IMG/VR virus record: IMGVR_UViG_3300021130_000019
Span: 1-23,116 of that record
DNA: 23,116 nucleotides
Strand: one strand, 5' to 3'
DNA from: a virus
The notes below the pieces were generated by a model. That model searched no databases. It was not told the DNA's origin and saw only the letters and a list, made by a program, of their open reading frames with translations. Of this stretch, positions 19,159 through 23,116 are shown piece after piece. Every line of letters starts with the position of its first letter. Positions within the stretch are counted from its first letter, which is position 1. The translations under genes were made by a program, and so were the position numbers.

Positions 19159-21104
19159 TGTCAATTCTTTGGATTGACTTTGAAACCAAGTCCCGTTGTA
19201 ACTTGTTAACGCGAGGCGTATACAACTACGCGCAAGACATCTCTACGGAAGTCTTGTGTATGTCGTATGCGTTTGATGATAACGAAGTTATAACGTGGAC
19301 GCCTGACATGCCGTTCCCAGAAGAAGTCATGCGGCATGAAGGCATGATTTACGCTCACAATGCCGCGTTCGAGCGTCTTATCTTTTGGTATGTCTTGCAG
19401 GTCAATTTCAAGCTCGAGCAATTCTATTGCACCGCTACGCAAGCGCGAGCCAATTGCGCTCCCGGATCATTGGAAGATGTTGGTCGTTTTGCTGGCGCCT
19501 CGATGCGGAAGGATTTCAGAGGATCTCAACTGGTTCGCGCTCTATCTATTCCGCAATCGGATGGAACATTTAATAATGATCCTGAATTGATGAAAGAAAT
19601 GATTGAGTACTGCGAGCAGGACGTTCGAGTGATGCGAAACATTAGCAAACTGATGCGTCCATTATCAAAGGAAGAATTAGATGATTACCATATCAACGAG
19701 CGCATTAATGATAAGGGCGTATTGGTCGACGTATCACTTGCCCAAGCTGCTATGTTGTACTCGGAAGAAGAGATCGCGGAAGTACAAAAGCTTGTCGTTG
19801 AAATTACCGAAGGCGAAATCACCTCTGTACGTTCTCCCAAGATGCGGGAGTGGGTTCAGTCGCGGGTTGGTAGCGAAGCGCTCAAGCTCATGGAGAGCTA
19901 TAAAGAGGGTCGAAAAAAGTATTCAATCGACAAGAATGTACGAAATACTCTCCTCGCTTTTGCAGACGAAAACCCAGACGAAGTTCCGCCGCATGTAGCC
20001 GATGTTATTCAATGTGCCGATGATTTGTGGGCATCTTCAGTAGCGAAGTTTCAGCGTATGGTGAACTTGGCTGACATCGAGGATCACCGCGTTCGTGGTG
20101 CCTTTATGTTTAACGGCGGTTCAGCTACGGGAAGGGCTTCTAGCTTTGGGCTACAGGTGCATAACTTTACTCGTAAATGTGCTAAGAACCCTGAAGCTGT
20201 TCGCGCTGCGATGGTTAAAGGCGACGATATTGTGCCGCAATATGGTAAAAGAGTGACCGATGTGCTAAAAGGAATGTTGCGTCCAGCGATTGTTCCATCT
20301 AAGGGTAAATACTTAGTAGTGGCAGACTGGGCAGGTATTGAGGCACGATGCAATCCGTGGTTATCTAACAAACCTCAAGCCGAAGAAGTCCTCGATATTT
20401 TTAGGACTGGAAAGGATATTTATGTTCGAGAAGCTGCGGGAATTTTCCATTGTGATGAAGCAGACATTACGCCTGATCGCAGACAGATTGGCAAGGTCGC
20501 TATTCTTTCATGTGGTTATGGTGGTGGTATTGGTGCTTTTGCTGCGATGGGTCGTAACTATGGTGTGGTTCTACCCGAATCTGACGCCAAGCGAACGGTG
20601 GATGCGTGGCGTAGGGCAAACCAGTGGGCGGTGCATTACTGGCAGGAACTTGAGTCAGCCTATACCCGTGCAATGCGTAATCCGGGTTACGAATTTTCTG
20701 CGGGTCGAGTAACTTATCTATATGACACACAACATCTTTGGTACGCACTTCCAAGTGGGCGCGTGTTATGCTATCCATATGCGCGCTTAGATGACGAGGG
20801 GATCTCCTACGCCAAAGCAGCGTGGAAACCGGCTGCAATGGCTACAGAATGGGCGAGAGCTAGACTCTGGAAAGGGCTTGCTTGCGAGAATATTACGCAA
20901 GCTGTTGCCAATGATATTCTCCGCAATTCGCTACGACGATTAGATAACGTGGTTTTGCACGTTCATGACGAAATAGTTATCGAAACTGATAGTCCAGAAG
21001 AAGTAAAATTACAGATGGAAAAAATTATGTGCGAGCCACCCGTTTGGGGTCAGGGCTTACCCTTAGACGTAGAAGTAAACATTATGACAAGGTACGGAAA
21101 GTAG
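19158..21104 (+). CDS. DNA polymerase, family A, with 3'-5' exonuclease
   Basis: 648 residues from the ATG at 19158 (GGAGG upstream; a TTG codon at 19155 is less likely). N-terminal DnaQ-like proofreading domain: DFET (Asp7, Glu9), HNAAFE (Asn68) and YCEQD (Asp155). Polymerase domain: TGRASSFGLQVHNF, motif A VADWAGIEAR (Asp390, Glu395), O-helix RRQIGKVAILSCGYG (Arg442, Lys446, Tyr454) and motif C VHDE (Asp604, Glu605). The residue that aligns with E. coli Pol I Phe762 is Leu450. Length and domain order match phage replicative Pol I-like enzymes without a 5' nuclease. It should copy the phage genome with the primase-helicase encoded downstream. All catalytic residues are present. Confidence 0.95.
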   Translation: MSILWIDFETKSRCNLLTRGVYNYAQDISTEVLCMSYAFDDNEVITWTPDMPFPEEVMRHEGMIYAHNAAFERLIFWYVLQVNFKLEQFYCTATQARANCAPGSLEDVGRFAGASMRKDFRGSQLVRALSIPQSDGTFNNDPELMKEMIEYCEQDVRVMRNISKLMRPLSKEELDDYHINERINDKGVLVDVSLAQAAMLYSEEEIAEVQKLVVEITEGEITSVRSPKMREWVQSRVGSEALKLMESYKEGRKKYSIDKNVRNTLLAFADENPDEVPPHVADVIQCADDLWASSVAKFQRMVNLADIEDHRVRGAFMFNGGSATGRASSFGLQVHNFTRKCAKNPEAVRAAMVKGDDIVPQYGKRVTDVLKGMLRPAIVPSKGKYLVVADWAGIEARCNPWLSNKPQAEEVLDIFRTGKDIYVREAAGIFHCDEADITPDRRQIGKVAILSCGYGGGIGAFAAMGRNYGVVLPESDAKRTVDAWRRANQWAVHYWQELESAYTRAMRNPGYEFSAGRVTYLYDTQHLWYALPSGRVLCYPYARLDDEGISYAKAAWKPAAMATEWARARLWKGLACENITQAVANDILRNSLRRLDNVVLHVHDEIVIETDSPEEVKLQMEKIMCEPPVWGQGLPLDVEVNIMTRYGK

Positions 21105-21131
21105 TAAACTGTCCGTCCAATAAAGCGAAAA

Positions 21132-21158
21132 AGTCTGAACCCTTATGAGATTCAGACT
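21132..21158 (+). promoter_or_regulatory. 8-bp hairpin in the polymerase/primase gap
   Basis: AGTCTGAA (21132-21139) pairs perfectly with TTCAGACT (21151-21158) around an 11-base loop, followed by ATTTCT. The T tail is poor, so this may be a weak terminator/attenuator or an RNA processing site. The 81-base gap then has AACTAGAGGATTAA, a strong ribosome site like that of the 67-aa gene. Confidence 0.4.
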
Positions 21159-21185
21159 ATTTCTAACCAATAACTAGAGGATTAA

Positions 21186-23116
21186 ATGGCTGCCAAAATA
21201 ATATCACAAATTGACTTTATTGAATATTTAGCAAAACTCCCAGCAGAAGGTGAAACACTACTTTTAGTTCAGCAAAAGCCTGTTAAGAAAGAAGGTAAAC
21301 CTGTTCTGCATAACGATGGGACACCGAAGTACACTTGGTTGCCTTCATTGCCAACTAAGGTAAAACCCGATACCGCGTTGTATGTCAACACGGGTAGTTT
21401 TATTATTGATCGCTTCGAAGGCGGCAAGTTATCGGCGTCATCTGCCAACTGCGAGCATGTGCTGTTTTTGATGTTAGACGACATCGGAACCAAGTCTAAG
21501 ACACCGCCGTTAGAACCTACATGGAAGATCGAAACGTCCCCCGGCAATCAGCAGTGGGGCTACATATTTGACTTTGATAACCAGCCATCCAAGGGTGAGT
21601 TCACCGCTGCAATCACCGCTATTGCTGCCGCTGGATACACCGATGGCGGAGCCACCAATGCAGTGCGTAACGTGCGTGTCCCCGGCTCAATTAACTTGAA
21701 GGCTGGTAAAGATAACTTTGCTGCCAAATTATTAGAATTTCATGCCGAGCGTGAGTTTACGCTTGAGCAAATCTGCGACGCGCTGGGGGTTGTGCCGAAT
21801 GATGCAGACACAGCCTCCATGCAGCGTATCGCGCTCACCGACGACGGTGACGATGACATCTTGCAGTGGATTTCCGATAACGGCATGTTGCTCGAGAAAG
21901 CCAACGGTGCTGGTTGGTACGGTATTGTTTGCCCTAACAGCGGCGAGCATAGTGATAACAATCCAATGGCTCGCTATCATCCTGTCAATCGCGCGTTCTG
22001 CTGCTATCACGAACATTGCCAGACGTTTGACTCGGCGGCTTACCTCGAGTGGGCAGCAGAGAACGGCGCACCCAAACACCAGCCCGGAGTTCGCTCCGAG
22101 CTATTAACAGAAAAGATGGCAAAAGCTTTAGAGCTCATTACGCCAACGGCTATGTTCTCCGATACTTCCAAAATCATTGCTGAAGTAGAGCGGAAAGAAC
22201 TAGCAAGAATAGAAAAGGAAGAGTGGTATGAGCGATTCGCGTATGTCCAAGATGACGACGCATACTTTGATCTTGTTGAAAGACGGGAGATCTCTCGAGG
22301 CACGTTTAACGCAATATTTCGACACATTAATTGCCGATCAGTTCATACAGGACGCAAGATCGAAGCCTCAGTCTGCTACGATGAGAACAGACAAGCTCAC
22401 AATGCCAAAGCTGTAGTCGGCATTACCTACGCTGCTGGTGAGTCCGTGCTGGTTGGGCGCGAAGGCGACATTTACGGCAATCGTTGGGTTGATGCTAGAC
22501 CTAACGTCGAGGACGTAGAAGTACAAGATATTTCCCTATGGGAAGAGTTGATCGAGCGCCTTGTGCCAGACGAGCATGACCGCAACCACCTGCTTGACAT
22601 CATGGCGTTCAAGTTGCAGAACCCACAGATCAAGATCAACCACGCAGTGTTGCATGTTGGCGATGAAGGTTGCGGTAAGGACACCATGTGGGCGCCGTTT
22701 ATCTGGTCAGTGTGTGGCGCGCGTTTAAAGAACCGCGGTTACATGGATAGCGACTCTTTGCACTCGCAGTGGGGTTATGACCTTGAGTCAGAGATCCTGA
22801 TTATTAATGAGTTGAAAGAACCGGACGCAGCAGCTCGCCGTGCATTAGCAAACAAACTCAAGCCAATTATTGCGGCGCCACCTGAAATGCTGAACATCAA
22901 CCGTAAGGGTTTACACCCATACCAAATGGCTAACAGGCTATTTGTACTGGCATTCTCGAACGAGCAAATTCCCATCAGTTTGGCGTCGCAAGATCGTCGT
23001 TGGTTTGCTATCTCATCAAACGCCCCTCGTATGGAAAACCACGAAGGTAAAGCTATCTGGGATTGGTATTTAGCTGGGGGCTTTGGGCAAATAGCTGCGT
23101 TCTTGTGGGATCGCGA
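21186..23116 (+). CDS. Primase-helicase (DUF5906/RepB-type), 3' end cut by the window
   Basis: At least 643 codons, open to the window edge. The N-terminal region (about 90-190) has LMLDDIGTKS, WKIETSPGNQQWGYIF and VRNVRVPGSINLK, matching RepB/AEP-like primase domains in phage and plasmid replication proteins. A CHC2-like zinc-binding segment follows: Cys249, His255, Cys272/273, Cys278 (YGIVCPNSGEHSD, FCCYHEHC). The C-terminal helicase resembles DUF5906: Walker A GDEGCGKDT (492-500), Walker B EILIINEL (536-543) and a sensor-like FVLAFSNEQIPI. It would unwind DNA and lay primers for the polymerase just upstream. The ATG follows AGAGGATTAA. The remaining C-terminus lies outside the window. Confidence 0.88.
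   Translation, partial: MAAKIISQIDFIEYLAKLPAEGETLLLVQQKPVKKEGKPVLHNDGTPKYTWLPSLPTKVKPDTALYVNTGSFIIDRFEGGKLSASSANCEHVLFLMLDDIGTKSKTPPLEPTWKIETSPGNQQWGYIFDFDNQPSKGEFTAAITAIAAAGYTDGGATNAVRNVRVPGSINLKAGKDNFAAKLLEFHAEREFTLEQICDALGVVPNDADTASMQRIALTDDGDDDILQWISDNGMLLEKANGAGWYGIVCPNSGEHSDNNPMARYHPVNRAFCCYHEHCQTFDSAAYLEWAAENGAPKHQPGVRSELLTEKMAKALELITPTAMFSDTSKIIAEVERKELARIEKEEWYERFAYVQDDDAYFDLVERREISRGTFNAIFRHINCRSVHTGRKIEASVCYDENRQAHNAKAVVGITYAAGESVLVGREGDIYGNRWVDARPNVEDVEVQDISLWEELIERLVPDEHDRNHLLDIMAFKLQNPQIKINHAVLHVGDEGCGKDTMWAPFIWSVCGARLKNRGYMDSDSLHSQWGYDLESEILIINELKEPDAAARRALANKLKPIIAAPPEMLNINRKGLHPYQMANRLFVLAFSNEQIPISLASQDRRWFAISSNAPRMENHEGKAIWDWYLAGGFGQIAAFLWDR

Overview
The window looks like about 23 kb of a tailed double-stranded DNA phage (Caudoviricetes), free-living or as a prophage or metagenome fragment. 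It holds tail fibres, a spanin-type lysis cassette, a family A DNA polymerase, a primase-helicase and dense runs of short, overlapping genes. A nested Rz/Rz1 pair implies a Gram-negative host. The moderately low GC content and the protein types resemble phages of freshwater betaproteobacteria, but that is inference only. No integrase, repressor, terminase, capsid gene or tRNA is in the window, so lifestyle and family stay open.

Layout. (1) 62-5054, rightward: two fibre proteins sharing a related N-terminal module, separated by a 90-residue protein. The second is a 1172-residue fibre with three collagen-like Gly-Tyr-Ser repeat blocks and a C-terminal S74-type chaperone domain. (2) 5064-7700, rightward: a glycosylation cassette (GT2-methyltransferase fusion, GT2 fused to a GT9 N-terminal half, and a separate GT9 C-terminal half). 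(3) 7729-9626, rightward: small membrane proteins (holin candidates), a Lys-rich protein, nested i-spanin/o-spanin and a GH24 lysozyme. (4) 9623-11223, rightward: a zinc-finger protein, a metallophosphoesterase and a SprT-like metallopeptidase. (5) 11224-11659: an AT-rich, palindrome-rich gap between convergent units that holds the leftward terminator.

(6) 16280 down to 11660, leftward: VRR-NUC nuclease, an HNH/AP2 homing-type endonuclease, an SNF2-like helicase, then a train of very small genes including a dATP/dGTP diphosphohydrolase-like protein and a DUF7220 membrane protein. Seven of these small genes (35-57 aa) were found by reading the minus strand directly. They mostly overlap by ATGA, TAATG or TTGA junctions. 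(7) 16362-23116, rightward: replication genes, namely a DUF2800 Cas4/RecB-like nuclease, an SSB-like protein, a small basic protein, a small membrane protein, a 111-aa protein, DNA polymerase A (with Leu at the Pol I 762 position) and a primase-helicase cut by the window edge.

Control. The leftward and rightward early units diverge from 16278-16362. There I see two extended -10 promoters whose -35 boxes overlap by two bases, and the leftward one would give a nearly leaderless mRNA. A third promoter of the same design lies at 14134-14161. Two untranslated leaders in the replication operon (18174-18285 and 18490-18640) share GGGG and CCCCACCTAA clamps. The second folds on paper into nested, branched helices with an alternative pairing. 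This leader pair is the best candidate for something undescribed.
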